Assembly (NCBI GenBank): GCA_011503125.2
Contig: WWBZ02000082.1
Span: forward strand, 1,860,001-1,924,000
Length of the DNA stretch: 64,000 nucleotides
Reading direction: 5' to 3'
Origin: Botryosphaeria dothidea
Lineage: Eukaryota > Ascomycota > Dothideomycetes > Botryosphaeriales > Botryosphaeriaceae
Below the pieces are notes generated by a model. The model made no database searches. It worked only from the letters and a program-made list of their open reading frames with translations, and was not told the origin of the DNA. A program made the position numbers and the translations under genes. Numbering within the stretch: position 1 is the stretch's first letter; each line of letters starts with the position of its first letter. Positions 33,901-44,600 of this stretch are shown piece by piece.

Positions 33901-34084
33901 TCGCCCCAACATGTCTTGAATAAAATTAATTTTGCTTTTGCACAGGTTGAGCGAGCTCGTCGAGACCATCTCGAAGAAGAAGATTCCGGAGCACCAGAAG
34001 AACGTCATTTTCGAGATTACGGCCGAAGACAAGACGGAGGAGGACGTCGAGGTTCCGTACGTGATGCTCAAGCTGCGTAAGTAG
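30941..34084 (+). CDS. UBA1: ubiquitin-activating enzyme E1
   Basis: Two coding exons, 30941-33888 and 33946-34084, giving 1028 residues, the normal E1 length. It activates ubiquitin with ATP, forms a thioester and passes ubiquitin to E2 enzymes in cytosol and nucleus. Seen: inactive adenylation half ([18 protein letters not shown], then [18 protein letters not shown]), active adenylation half ([19 protein letters not shown] with the [16 protein letters not shown] block), catalytic Cys602 in [11 protein letters not shown], and a C-terminal ubiquitin-fold domain ending [12 protein letters not shown] in exon 2. The start MQIDNPS matches other fungal E1s. An upstream ATG at 30809 and a possible non-AUG extension are discussed separately. 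Confidence 0.97.
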
Positions 34085-34469
34085 CTTTGATTACGATGGT
34101 GGTTATGTGAAACAAGATTCCATGCTTTAGCAAAAGGCGCCGATAGAGACCGAACTACGTAGAATATCAATGAAGAAGGCAGCACGCCAGACTTGACATG
34201 ACGGAGTTCGTATCGACGTATTGCACGTGATGCGGGGCAGGGTAGCCCTATGAGAGCGGCATCGGATGGCATTACCAAGCAGTAGCGGGACATGACGCCG
34301 CCCTCGCCACCCGCGAGAAATCCGCCAAATCCCAACTCATCCACGCCCGCCACGGCAATTGCTGCGCACCAAAGTTTTTGCTTTAGATACCTGCCGCTAC
34401 CGTTCACCCATGATCATCAGCTGAGACACCTCCAATCCACGAACTCACTCGATCGTCACTCCTGCCGCC
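34085..34469. other. intergenic stretch, UBA1 3' flank and NBP35 promoter
   Basis: 385 bp with no coding signal. A pyrimidine- and C-rich leader precedes the NBP35 ATG. Confidence 0.55.
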
Positions 34470-35522
34470 ATGGCGCCGTCTCTCGAAGAACGCACCACCT
34501 CCGCCGAGGAGGGCGCCGCCGCTCTTGACGCACCCCTCAAAGCCGCCCCCAAGCTCGTCGCACCAGAACCCGAACACTGCCCCGGGCCGGAATCCCAAGA
34601 CGCAGGCAAGGCCGACTCGTGCGCCGGCTGCCCCAACCAAGCCATCTGCGCGTCGGCGCCCAAGGGCCCCGATCCGGACATCCCCATCATCGCGTCGCGG
34701 CTGGCGGGCGTGAAGCACAAGATCCTGGTGCTGTCGGGAAAGGGCGGCGTGGGCAAAAGCACGCTGAGCGCGATGCTGGCCCACGCCTTCGCGGCCAACG
34801 CCGACAGCAGCGTCGGGCTGATGGACACGGACATCTGCGGCCCCAGCATCCCGAAGATGATGGGCGTCGAGGACGAGACGATCCACGTGACGAGCACGGG
34901 CATGGAGCCCGTGTGGGTGAGCGACAATCTGGGCGTCATGAGCGTGCAGTTCATGCTGCCGAACAGGGACGATGCGGTCATTTGGAGGGGCCCGAAGAAG
35001 AATGGGCTGATCAAGACGTTCTTGAAGGACGTGGAGTGGGGGGAGCTGGATTTCCTGATCGTGGACACGCCGCCGGGCACGAGTGATGAGCATCTCAGCG
35101 TGAACTCGTTCTTGAAGGAGGCGGGCGTCGATGGCGCGGTGCTGGTGAGCACGCCGCAGGAGGTCAGCTTGCTGGACGTGCGGAAGGAGGTGGATTTCTG
35201 CAAGAAAGCCGGGATCAGGATTCTGGGGATCGTGGAGAACATGAGCGGCTTCGTGTGTCCGAAGTGCACGCATCAGAGCCAGATCTTCAGGCCGACGACG
35301 GGTGGCGCCAGGAGGCTCGCGGCGGAGCAGGGGATTCCGTTTTTGGGCGCTGTGCCGCTGGATCCGCGTATTGGCATGGCGTGCGATTACGGAGAGAGCT
35401 TCTTGGATGCGTACCCGGAAAGTCCGGCGTGCAAGGGGATCAAGGAAGTTGTCAGGAGAGTGGGTTGCGAGATGGGCTTGGCAGCTGATGAGGTGTTGCC
35501 GGCGGATGAGGAGGATGAGTAG
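34470..35522 (+). CDS. NBP35: cytosolic Fe-S cluster assembly scaffold NBP35
   Basis: Intronless, 350 residues. P-loop NTPase that, with Cfd1, assembles 4Fe-4S clusters for cytosolic and nuclear proteins. The N-terminal ferredoxin-like motif is present as Cys37, Cys51, Cys54 and Cys60 (C-x13-C-x2-C-x5-C). This distinguishes NBP35 from CFD1, which lacks it. The deviant Walker A is GKGGVGKS (90-97), and the bridging cluster motif is CPKC in [14 protein letters not shown]. The [11 protein letters not shown] motif is the Mrp/NBP35 Walker B region. The acidic C-terminus (ADEEDE) is normal for fungi. Codon use is very GC-rich at third positions, unlike the gene downstream. Confidence 0.97.
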   Translation: MAPSLEERTTSAEEGAAALDAPLKAAPKLVAPEPEHCPGPESQDAGKADSCAGCPNQAICASAPKGPDPDIPIIASRLAGVKHKILVLSGKGGVGKSTLSAMLAHAFAANADSSVGLMDTDICGPSIPKMMGVEDETIHVTSTGMEPVWVSDNLGVMSVQFMLPNRDDAVIWRGPKKNGLIKTFLKDVEWGELDFLIVDTPPGTSDEHLSVNSFLKEAGVDGAVLVSTPQEVSLLDVRKEVDFCKKAGIRILGIVENMSGFVCPKCTHQSQIFRPTTGGARRLAAEQGIPFLGAVPLDPRIGMACDYGESFLDAYPESPACKGIKEVVRRVGCEMGLAADEVLPADEEDE

Positions 35523-36002
35523 ATCGATTTGGATTTTTCACGGTTGTGATGGCATCGGATGCGGCGCACGGCATTGCATGGCGTTCTGGGGATTTGGCTG
35601 GGTCTACGATGGGATATCCAGGTACACGTTTCTTCTCAAGGCTTCACTAAGACTTACAGCTACTAAATGGCAAAGTCACAATCTTCCTGTCTCGTTCATT
35701 CTACGCTCCTAGACTATTTGACCAGCGCAGTCCTGCCCATTATACGAGGGCTTAGTCACGTCCATCTCTTGCGTTTCCCCACGAGATAGAAGCACATTTT
35801 TTGTTTCAATCCCTCTGACCCGTTCCATTTCGAATCAGGAAGTACCTTCGCACAACAGGCATGCTCGGCCACGTGCAAACCAATCACCCGTGCCTTCCTG
35901 ATCTGAAATTTGGACCACTCAGCATTTAAACAGGTCCAGAGTTCTCAACCTTTCCCTCAACAACAACATCATCACCAGATCTTCTACTTCTTCTACCAAA
36001 CA
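35523..36002. other. intergenic stretch before the AT-hook ORF
   Basis: 480 bp between NBP35 and the short in-frame ATG at 36003. The last 100 bp are C/T-rich as in a 5' UTR. No other feature. Confidence 0.5.
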
Positions 36003-36017
36003 ATGGATCTGGACTAG
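36003..36017 (+). promoter_or_regulatory. four-codon uORF, or the lost N-terminus of the AT-hook ORF
   Basis: ATG-GAT-CTG-GAC-TAG, with A at -3 and G at +4, ends 6 nt before the next ATG and lies in the same frame. It may act as a minimal upstream ORF that lowers translation. If TAG were CAG, it would be the true start of the protein. Confidence 0.5.
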
Positions 36018-36023
36018 GCCATC

Positions 36024-37727
36024 ATGCTTAGAGATCGCCTCCCCACACCTGCTTCGAGCAGGGATAACGCATCCAAACCTCACGGCTCTGGGTCTTCATC
36101 CACGTCTACGGGTGTGACACCCTCCATGTCGCATGTCTCAGTTCAGCAGCACGCGACAGACACCAAACTTGGCGCCTCTATAACCAGTCTCAGCCAGGCC
36201 TTGCACAGAGATGTCTCCGGTATCAGGCCGAGTTGGAGAGTTTCTTCTAAATCGGGAAGAGGGTGGGGTATGCGTGAGAAACAGAGCTCACCTTCAGTGC
36301 CTCATCGCACGCAACAGTCATACGAGAACACTAAAAATTCGAGCCTGTTCGTAAGCCAAGAGCTGGAGCCGTCTTCTGTCCAGTCACCTCAGACACCGCA
36401 CACTCCCACGAGACCTAAGCGTCATGATCGCGCGTTCATCCGACGCGTAGCCCGGCATGGCTACTACGAAGACCGCTTCGGAAAATACCCTGACGTTGAC
36501 GAGGATGCGGAGGGCGGCGGCACCTGGTGCTCAGATTCAGAGGATGATAGCCCTCGGGAGGGGGGTTATCAGCAACCTGCGCGCCCACGACGTCTTACAA
36601 CTACTCGTTCTACAAATAGTGTCGCTGCCGCCATACCCGACCACACAAAGGACGCTAAAGATCAAACCGATGCGGGAGACGGCGAGGAGCAAGATACCGC
36701 CGCCGCCGAGTTTGCTCAGTCAAAGAAAATTTATGATCAGAAGGTAGCTGAAGGAAAAGCTACACAAGAGGATTTCGTGTGGTTCTCCGGATTAGAGGCC
36801 GACGAGAAGAAGAGGCTTAAGGCTCTAGAGGCAAAAGATCGGGAGAAAGAAGGCAAGGGACCTGCCGTTACAGTAAGCCGAAGCCGCGGAATGTTTAGGC
36901 ACCGTCCGAGCGTGCGTTTTAGGGACAGCTCCATAGACTCCGGAGATGGAGAGAGCCAACAGACGATCTCGGTCCCTTCGACGCCAACGCCGTCTGCGAG
37001 GAAGTCCGGCATGTTTACCAAAGTCCCCATCACTCCTAAGTCCTCTTCTATGAGCACACGAGACACTTCTGCGAGTCCCAACTTTGCCACGGCAAGCGGT
37101 ATATCTAGGAGGCGCGTACGCATACAAACTCACGAGCCCACCACCCCATCAAGCCGTCCACGAGACGTCAGTTCCTCCGATGAAGGTCTCTCATTTGGAG
37201 TAACGTATCGAATCGATAAGGATACCAAGGAGGTTATGATACCCGCAACTTATGTGACGAATATGGCGCTCCTGCATCGTCGGACCGGCTCTCTAGTCCT
37301 ATCCAAAGTTGAATCTAGAGCCAAGACTCGACAGCAATCTGTAGATGAAGAGGTTTCAATGGGAATCGTCTACAACATCCACCCGATGACCGAAGAAGTC
37401 ATGATACCTCCCACATACGCAAGGAACAGCATACTAGTACACCAGAGATCCGGTGCACTAGTGCTCAGTCCGGGAAGTCAGTCCTCGCCGCTGAAGCGCA
37501 GGAAGTTGAGGGGAGACGGTTCGCCGACAAGGTCAACCCGGGGTACTGCTTCTCACGGGCGCGGCGGAAGCAGCAGCAGCAAGGGCGGGGGAACCGGAAA
37601 GAAGCGTGGAAGGCCTTTGGGCAGCAAGAACAAGCCTAAGGATACGCCCAAGATCCCGGTGGGCAGCTCCGCTTCCGACCCGGTGGAGATTGCTGATGAT
37701 GCATCCGATACTGATGACAGCGAGTAG
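36024..37727 (+). CDS. AT-hook protein with a duplicated 38-residue module
   Basis: Uninterrupted 567-codon frame from ATG 36024 to TAG 37725-37727. The N-terminal 150 residues are Ser/Thr-rich and disordered. A short motif FIRRVARHGYYEDRFGKYPDVDED follows, then an acidic and helical segment (SKKIYDQKVAEGKATQEDFVWFSGLEADEKKR). Two similar 38-residue modules (37191-37304 and 37356-37469) share the EVMIP.TY and LVLS cores. Near the end is an AT-hook-like KKRGRPLGSKNKPK, which suggests binding to the DNA minor groove in chromatin. Function unknown. The same frame continues after the TAG for 95 more codons (37728-38012) to a double TAG, and extends upstream to an in-frame ATG across another TAG. 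The gene is less GC-rich than NBP35. It may be a pseudogene, a readthrough gene or mis-modelled by an intron. Confidence 0.7.
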   Translation: MLRDRLPTPASSRDNASKPHGSGSSSTSTGVTPSMSHVSVQQHATDTKLGASITSLSQALHRDVSGIRPSWRVSSKSGRGWGMREKQSSPSVPHRTQQSYENTKNSSLFVSQELEPSSVQSPQTPHTPTRPKRHDRAFIRRVARHGYYEDRFGKYPDVDEDAEGGGTWCSDSEDDSPREGGYQQPARPRRLTTTRSTNSVAAAIPDHTKDAKDQTDAGDGEEQDTAAAEFAQSKKIYDQKVAEGKATQEDFVWFSGLEADEKKRLKALEAKDREKEGKGPAVTVSRSRGMFRHRPSVRFRDSSIDSGDGESQQTISVPSTPTPSARKSGMFTKVPITPKSSSMSTRDTSASPNFATASGISRRRVRIQTHEPTTPSSRPRDVSSSDEGLSFGVTYRIDKDTKEVMIPATYVTNMALLHRRTGSLVLSKVESRAKTRQQSVDEEVSMGIVYNIHPMTEEVMIPPTYARNSILVHQRSGALVLSPGSQSSPLKRRKLRGDGSPTRSTRGTASHGRGGSSSSKGGGTGKKRGRPLGSKNKPKDTPKIPVGSSASDPVEIADDASDTDDSE

Positions 37728-38015
37728 GCACCGAGTGGTCGCCAACGGCGGAAGACAAAGAGGAAATGGAGGAAAAATGATTATTTCAACGATGATGAAA
37801 CGGAGGAGAAACCTGTCAAGAGAAGAAAAAGGAGAAGTATAAGTGATGAAATTGCTGAAGAAACAGCGGGTAGGAACGGAAGGAGGCCGGGTCGTGCACC
37901 ACCGAAACATCAATTTGCTTTGGGAGACGATGGCATCACAATGGTTTGGTGCAAGACTAGGGGAAAGTTAGTGGATGTGCCTGAGGGTGAAATCATGGAT
38001 GACTTGTTCAAGTAG
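37728..38015 (+). CDS. in-frame continuation beyond TAG of the AT-hook ORF
   Basis: 95 codons directly in phase with the preceding ORF, without an ATG near the start, ending at tandem TAG TAG (38013-38018). Its composition looks coding: basic clusters RRKTKRKWRK and KRRKRR, a second AT-hook-like GRRPGRAPP, and a folded-looking end, DDGITMVWCKTRGKLVDVP then EGEIMDDLFK. A 69-nt intron from 37659 (GTGGGC donor) to the TAG as acceptor would remove the stop and keep the frame. The donor is weak. Confidence 0.5.
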   Translation, partial: APSGRQRRKTKRKWRKNDYFNDDETEEKPVKRRKRRSISDEIAEETAGRNGRRPGRAPPKHQFALGDDGITMVWCKTRGKLVDVPEGEIMDDLFK

Positions 38016-38236
38016 TAGATCCTCCGTAGCCCACTTCTCTAGCTAGTCTTAATTCTAGACAGTGAGATCCTTAAATGGGTGCAGTTGATCATAGGGGAGA
38101 ATTTCTAACGGTGTTACAAATGTTCTCTTCCATCCATATTTGTTCTTGATGTTCTGCGCGTTGTACCGCTTCCTTCCTTTCTTTCAACATGCCAGTGATA
38201 TTTTTTTGTACTTTCATTCCACATTTTCCAGGTGTT

Positions 38237-40245
38237 TCACAAATGAGACTTCAGCGTCTCCTTACTGTCACGAAACCTTCTCGGCCAAATGCCTTGCTTT
38301 CCGGGCGATAAAATACCATTTGGATCCAGTGAGTCCTAAAAACCACCATGTAAGTGCGTTGGCATAGATGTCTTCGAGGCTGGAATACTGACCTTCAATC
38401 TTTCCACAAACCTCCGGTAAGCATGATCATTGAAGTCGTACAGATCAGCGACTTGATCTGCCGAATATGTGAGCAAAAACCAATACAAATGAAAGGTTGT
38501 CGTCCACTTACCCATATAATTCACATGAGACCTGTACTTGCTGAAACCTCTCTTCTTTCCCTCCCTGAACAGACCCTGGAAGATGGCCTCAACAGCCCTC
38601 CGATGCTCTGGATTCGTCTTGTCAAAAGTCATCATGTTGACGAAAATGACGTGCCTCTCATGCATGAAGAAATCGCAGAAGAGATCGAAACCCTCCGCCT
38701 CGCAGACCTTCTTCGCCGTCTTGACCCAATCCAGGACCACCTTTCCAGACGACGGGATGATGGGCGAGTAGTCGAGATGGGCTGCGACACCCGAGCCATC
38801 GGCCGGCAGCCTGTACTTGACCATGGGCAAGCTCCACAGGCTCGGCACGCCGACGAAGAAGCCGCCGTGCGGCTCCGGCACGCTCAGCGGATCCAGCGTC
38901 TGCCCGCCCTCGCCGGCGAACAGCGTGCCCCTGAGCCGGCCCTTCGGCGCCTTCTCCGCGACGATCCTCTTCAGCGTGTCGAACTGCGCCTGCACGACGT
39001 CCCTATGGCCGTAGAGCCCGAACTTGGCGTTCCACACGCCGACGTCGAGCTCTTTCTGGAGCTCCTTCAGCCGCCACTCGGGGATGGGCCCGTCGCCCTT
39101 CCACACGTCGACGCGCCGCCCGACCATGGCCGCCCACTCGACGAGCCCGGACACGTAGACGGTGCTGGGCAGCAGGCCGTCGCGGCGCAGCGCGCCGAAG
39201 GTGTCGACGAGCGTCTCGATGTCGTCCATGTCGGGCATGTCGAAGGCGCACGACATGAAGGCCTCGGGCTGCGGCGTCAGCCAGATGCCCATCTTGGTGA
39301 CGACGCCGAGGTTGCTCTGGAGAAACAGCCCCTCGATGGACGGGCCGAAGGTGAATTTGGACAGGTGCGCCGACGGCGAGTTGGAGACGGCGAACTGCCC
39401 GCTGCGCACTAGATCGCCGTCGGCGAGCATCACTTCGAGGCCGCAGATGTGCTGGTGGTGGGTTGCCGTGGGCGTGAAGCCGGTGCCGCGGTCGACAGTC
39501 TGGAGGACAATTTGTTAGACTTTTTGGTGTGGTTGTTTGGTGGGGGAGTATTGTCGTACATTTCCAACTACACTGCCCCATCCGAGAGAGGGTACGCTCG
39601 GCCAGACTTTGAGCTTGTGCTTCGCACAGTAGTCGTAGAGATCGGTGAAGGTTACTCCGGGCTCGACCACGGCGTAGGAGAATTTCTCGTTCACTTCAAT
39701 GACCTTGTTCATCCGGTGCAAGTCGAGGCATAGCGAGCCATTGAGTCTGGGTGCGGGGCCGCCATATCTGCCTCGCACGGTCAACAAATACCTCGCACCA
39801 ACACGCCAACCTGGTAGCTTACCCCAGGTTCTTCCCGCGTGAGAACGTCCATACCGGGATACCGTATTTATTAGAGATGCGTAGGACTCCTCTCAACTCC
39901 TCTATCGAACTCGGGCTGCATGCAACTCAGCTGAAACAACGCGAATGTGCTGTAGGAAGGCATCTCTTGCACTCACCAGACAGCGCCGCTTGGCATTCGC
40001 CTCTTTCCCTCGGCCTCCCAGAGCTCATATGGATCAATGTAGTCCTCGAGCGCTTGGCCCGTGAACACTGCATCTTCCCCAACGACACCTGCGTACTCCT
40101 TGATCGCTTTGTCGAAATCGTCCTGGCTGATTCCCGGCGGAAGGACGGCTTCAAGCGGACGCGTTAGAGAATTGGAGTGGAGAGAGCGGTGCGTTGACTG
40201 GTATTCGGGATCATGGTACCGGTCTGGAAAGCGTGGTGCTGCCAT
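38237..40245 (-). CDS. vanillyl-alcohol-oxidase-type FAD enzyme (VAO/4-cresol dehydrogenase family)
   Basis: Six exons: 39977-40245, 39823-39915, 39560-39767, 38512-39499, 38393-38457, 38237-38335, giving 573 residues, close to the 560 of the fungal type enzyme. It oxidises para-substituted phenols such as 4-hydroxybenzylic alcohols, eugenol-like compounds or methoxymethyl phenols, reducing O2 to H2O2. The FAD domain is seen in SRGKNLGYGGPAPRLNGS, VVEPGVTF and GWGSVVGN, the cap domain in FGPSIEGLFLQSNLGVVTK. MHERHVIFV lies where the family's covalent flavin-linking His sits, and the end PNGILSPGKQGIWP is typical. No signal peptide is seen, which suggests cytosolic or peroxisomal use. It stands alone, so its role in aromatic catabolism is inferred. 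Confidence 0.9.
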
Positions 40246-41625
40246 GGTTCACAGCTCTTTCTTTATCGGCGTTGCAGAGCGCAGGAGCAATAGTGATTGC
40301 CTTGAGCATGGGATGCGAAAGTTCATAACCTTATTGCACTGCATTGGACCCTTTTGTTCATTTGCCCCCCGGCGACGCCCCACCCGGTCGGGATGGGGTT
40401 TGACTTGCGGCAGGTACGGTGTCGCACTAAACCCCACAAGATCTGGGGAGTTGGCGTGCAGCGCCGTTGCCCCACATCGACCGCCGCTCAATGCTTTTCC
40501 ATGTGGGAACCTCATATCTCTCGGGAGCTACTAGTAGAAAGCGCGGCGTCCAGCTGTTCATGCGGCGGGACGATAGCATCCGTTTTTGTATGATTCATCG
40601 GCATCAAGGAAGACTACAGATGACTTGCAGCATTTCCACTTGCGCATGGAAAAGTGTATATTTGGCATGTTCTAATTTTCGACGAGTCGCAAGTATCGAG
40701 TGGGTGCACAATGCTGTTCCACTCTGCTGTTGACAACGGGGAGGTGGAGTACATTTGTGGGGGAAAGTTGTGGGGTAGGCTTGCTCGCACCTTGACCACA
40801 CGAACAAGAACCTGTCGCGTCCTCACCAGAAATGGGGCTGCAATATTGGCGGGAAAAGACGAGAAATCGAGGGCAATATCTGTCTCTTAAACCACAGCTG
40901 GCATCCGTCTCAGAACAGCCGACCTGTAGAAGAATCCCGCGTGCGTGCAGGTCGCAGCATCGTCCCAAAGACGCTTAGCATGTGGTGCAGTCTACTCCTC
41001 TGAAGCAGCTGATAGCTGCGTTCCCAACACGTCTTACTCACAGAGCCAGACCCTTCTAATCAAGTGGCAACGGTCTTACACAAAGTCCGCTTTCTACGAG
41101 CTGCTAGATCTTCACTAAGGCTGCGGGAGCAATGGGAAATATACATTTCAAGAAGATAAAGTCTCTTAAAGCAAAGGAAGCAGACATTGCGCCCCATAAC
41201 CCTACAAAAATGAAAGACAGACCCAAAAAGCCATCCCAGCCCATCGGGTATATAATATGTTATGAGTCTTCTGGAAAGCCAAAGAGTAATATGTTCACAA
41301 GCAAAAGAGTTCAAGACACCACACAAGCAATACTGCGAAGCTAAGAAAAACAAAAATCAATCTATGCCTCGCCATAAGGTTTACCTTCTATGTTCCCGGT
41401 AAGCAACGCCCAAAAGAGAAAAAGCCAAAAGAAGTATACAGACTAGAAGGCTGAAAGAAAAAAAAGTAGGAGTGAGTGCGCCGCTAAGCGGCCTGTACCT
41501 CATCCATCCATCAACCCTCATGCTTATCATTACACCGTTTTCCATCTCCACTCATAGTCGATCGTCTTACAATCAATCATTCTCCTGTACTCAACGCTGT
41601 TCATCCTTCCGTCTCACCAACGAAT
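40246..41625. other. intergenic stretch, VAO promoter and dynein 3' flank
   Basis: 1.38 kb. A C/G-rich block near 40360-40500 may be promoter. The 41060-41600 part is A-rich and probably dynein 3' UTR. No gene supported. Confidence 0.5.
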
Positions 41626-44600
41626 CTACGCTGCCACCCCCTGCTCCTGCGCCTCCGCCATAACCTGCTCACCCTCATCCAACAAATCTGCCACCAACTT
41701 CAAATTGCCCACCATCGTCTTGGCCTGTCCCACAAGCAACAGCTTCTCCGCGTTCGCCGGCAGGCCCAAGTACGTCGGTGGCTCACGCTCGGGCAAATCG
41801 TTGACCCAGTCAACGAACGACTTGAACGACGTGCCGCCGGGCACCTCGAGGCTGGTGTTCTCGTTCTCGGGGGAGGGCTTGACGATCTTGTGGCCCTCAT
41901 CGAAGGCAGCCGGATCCATGATGCTCAGGACCAGGTCCGTCAGCACCTGGAAGTCGTGCTCAGAGTCGATCTTGCCGCCGTACATCTCCGTGATGAGGAT
42001 ACGCAGCATGTCCCACGGGATGTTCTTCGGCGCGATGTTCGTGCGGCCGTGCGCGACCGACTCCACCCAAATGTCGATGATGGTGCTGCAGCACTCGTAA
42101 TCTGAGTCGTTGAACTCCCAGAAGCCCTTCCAGCCCAGGCTGGGCGCGTACCGCAGACGTTCCTGCACGACGGCGTGCAAGAAGCAGAGAAGCAAGTAAA
42201 CGCGAGCACGCTCGACCGGCTGCTTCTGCGCGCGGGAGGTCAGCTGGCTCAAACTGTCCTTCATGTTGGCCCTGATACCGGCGGGCTGCTCGTACATCAG
42301 AACACGAGAAGCCCGGAGCAAGTTGACAGGAATCTTCGGGCTGGTTTCCATGGACAGGAAGAGGCGGAAGTCGGAGTGAGGCTTGAGGCTCTCGATACGC
42401 TTCTCGAGACTCTGCAACCACGTCGGCGCAAGGTGGACGTTCTTGACCATGACCCAGTTGCCAGTTGCAGCCGCAGCGGTGATGGCCTTGTCTGCTGACG
42501 AGACACCTTCGTTTGAACCCATGGCAATGTTGGTGCACGAAACGTGCATGCGCTCGACGAGGTTGTCGACCTTATAGGAAGCGTCGAAACCAGGAGATGA
42601 TGCAAGGGCAACAGGAGTGAAAGCGCCAACCTGCTTGACAATGGCACCCAGATCGTCCGTGACCTCGGCGTAGTCCTTGCCGAAGACTTCGTACACGAAT
42701 TTCTCGACAGCCGGAACGAAGCGATCGACGCGGAACAGCTTGATGAGCATGAGGGATCGGAGATGCTGATCCAACTTCTCGGTGTTGTCAGGCCAAGCTG
42801 CAGGCACGACAGTCTCCGCAAGTTCCTCAGAGCAGAAGGTTTCCCAAGCCGCAGAGTCGATCTTCTCGAGCTCGCTCTTGAACAGCCTGTGCTTGGCTAC
42901 ACGCTCCATAGCTTCGTCCTTACGATCCTGTTCCGTGGAAACGTCGATGGGAACCAAATCATCATCGAGAATAGCATCAATGAGCGACTTGTCCATCTTG
43001 TAAGGAGCTGCCTGCGCCAGCAACATCGCAAGCATAACGCGATCCTTGTGCAGAAGAGCAAGCGAAGTACGGCGGTAAGTATCGATGAACAGCTCCTTGA
43101 TGATGTGGTCGATGCGCGCCGCGTAGCTGAAATCCTTGGCAGTTCTCTTGGTGTCTTGCAGCACAGCCTCGAAGATGTCGGTGAAGTACTGCAACGAGAA
43201 CTGATAGAAAAAGTTGACATGTCTCAGCTGCTCAAGAACGGCGAAAATGGCCGAGCAGGATCGGGCAATTATGGTGTATTGTAGCGTGATGTTTTCGACC
43301 TCAGTCATGACGCCTTCCGTCTCCGATACCTTGGCCGAAATTTCGGCAGCTTCCTTCTTGAGCGTCTCGAGAGTCTCGATGACGTTATCGTCGTCGAGAA
43401 TGTTTCCGCGAGATTCGTTGAGCGCCTGGAGCAGACGTTTTTCGAGCTGCCGAAGGTGGACGGCAAACTCGCCTTGCATCTTGATAAGGTTGGAACGGCG
43501 CTCGTCAACATCGGGTCTCTCGGACTTGAGAACTTCTGCGAGGGACTGGGTCTGCAGACTGCTCTGGGTGACAGTAAAGTTGACGAAGGTGGTTCTGCTG
43601 CAAATGTCGGGCGCGAACGTAGCCGAAGGATCTCTGGTGGAGAGGTAGAGCCGGAAGGACGGCGAGAAATCGATCTCCTGCTTGCCGAGCTGGATGAGCA
43701 CACGACCACCGGTCTTCTGGTACTCCTTATTGAGGACGTGGTTGAGAACCGGGTCGAGATGTTCTGCGTCTTGAATGAGAATTGGGTTGCCGAAACGCAG
43801 AGCCGATTCGAGCTGCTTGGTGAAGGAATCGTCCAGGAAACTCGTGACGGTGAGCTTCCGATCTTGGCACTCGTTTTGCAGGAACTCTGTAACGCGACCA
43901 GAGGGGTCGATGATGAGCGGGTAGCGGTTGAACCTTTTAAGGATGATCGCGTTTTCAGTGCAAAGGTCATCGGCTGGGAGAGAGTTCTCCTGCCATTTGA
44001 GACGCTCATCTGCGGTGGACAAATACTCCGTGACGGGATTAGGTTGCTTGAAGCTGACTCCAGACATGTGCATCATGTGGAACCAGTCCTCCGTCATGGC
44101 CTTACGGTACTGTTGATCATAGTAACCACCATACGCGATGAAGGCGGCAGCAACGAGAACGTCACCAACAATGGTGTCGATCTGCGTCTCGAAGCTCTTG
44201 CTGCTCTCCTCCCAACGTCCACGCTCAGAAGACAAGCTGTCCAGGAGGCGCACACTACGGTCGACCTTGGACTGGACGCGGCTCATCTCAGCCTTGATGG
44301 CCTGAGTTTCGCTGATGAGCGCCGCGTATTCTTGCTTGTATGCCGCAATACTCTCCTCCAAAGCATCGATCTGCTTAGAGATAGCTTGTGCCTCTGCCTT
44401 GGTCTGCAGAGCAGCCTCCTCAAGCTGACCGACCTCCTCACGCAAGGGGCCGACTCTGTCCAGGATTTCGGAGTAGTTGACTTGTGCCTCCACCCATTGC
44501 ACGAGAGGACCGCAAGCCTTGGAGGCGCGGTTCACCTTGTCGAACGTGAACTCGTCCTTGCTCAAGAACTCGTTACGCATCTTGATACGAACGTTCTTGG

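Noticed and set aside
38354..39412. 352-codon plus-strand frame antisense to the VAO-type gene
   Set aside because: Shadow of the VAO exon; no motif.
3995..40245. a secondary-metabolite gene cluster
   Set aside because: Flavoenzymes, permease, amidase and Zn2Cys6 gene are scattered among housekeeping genes, and no backbone synthase is present.
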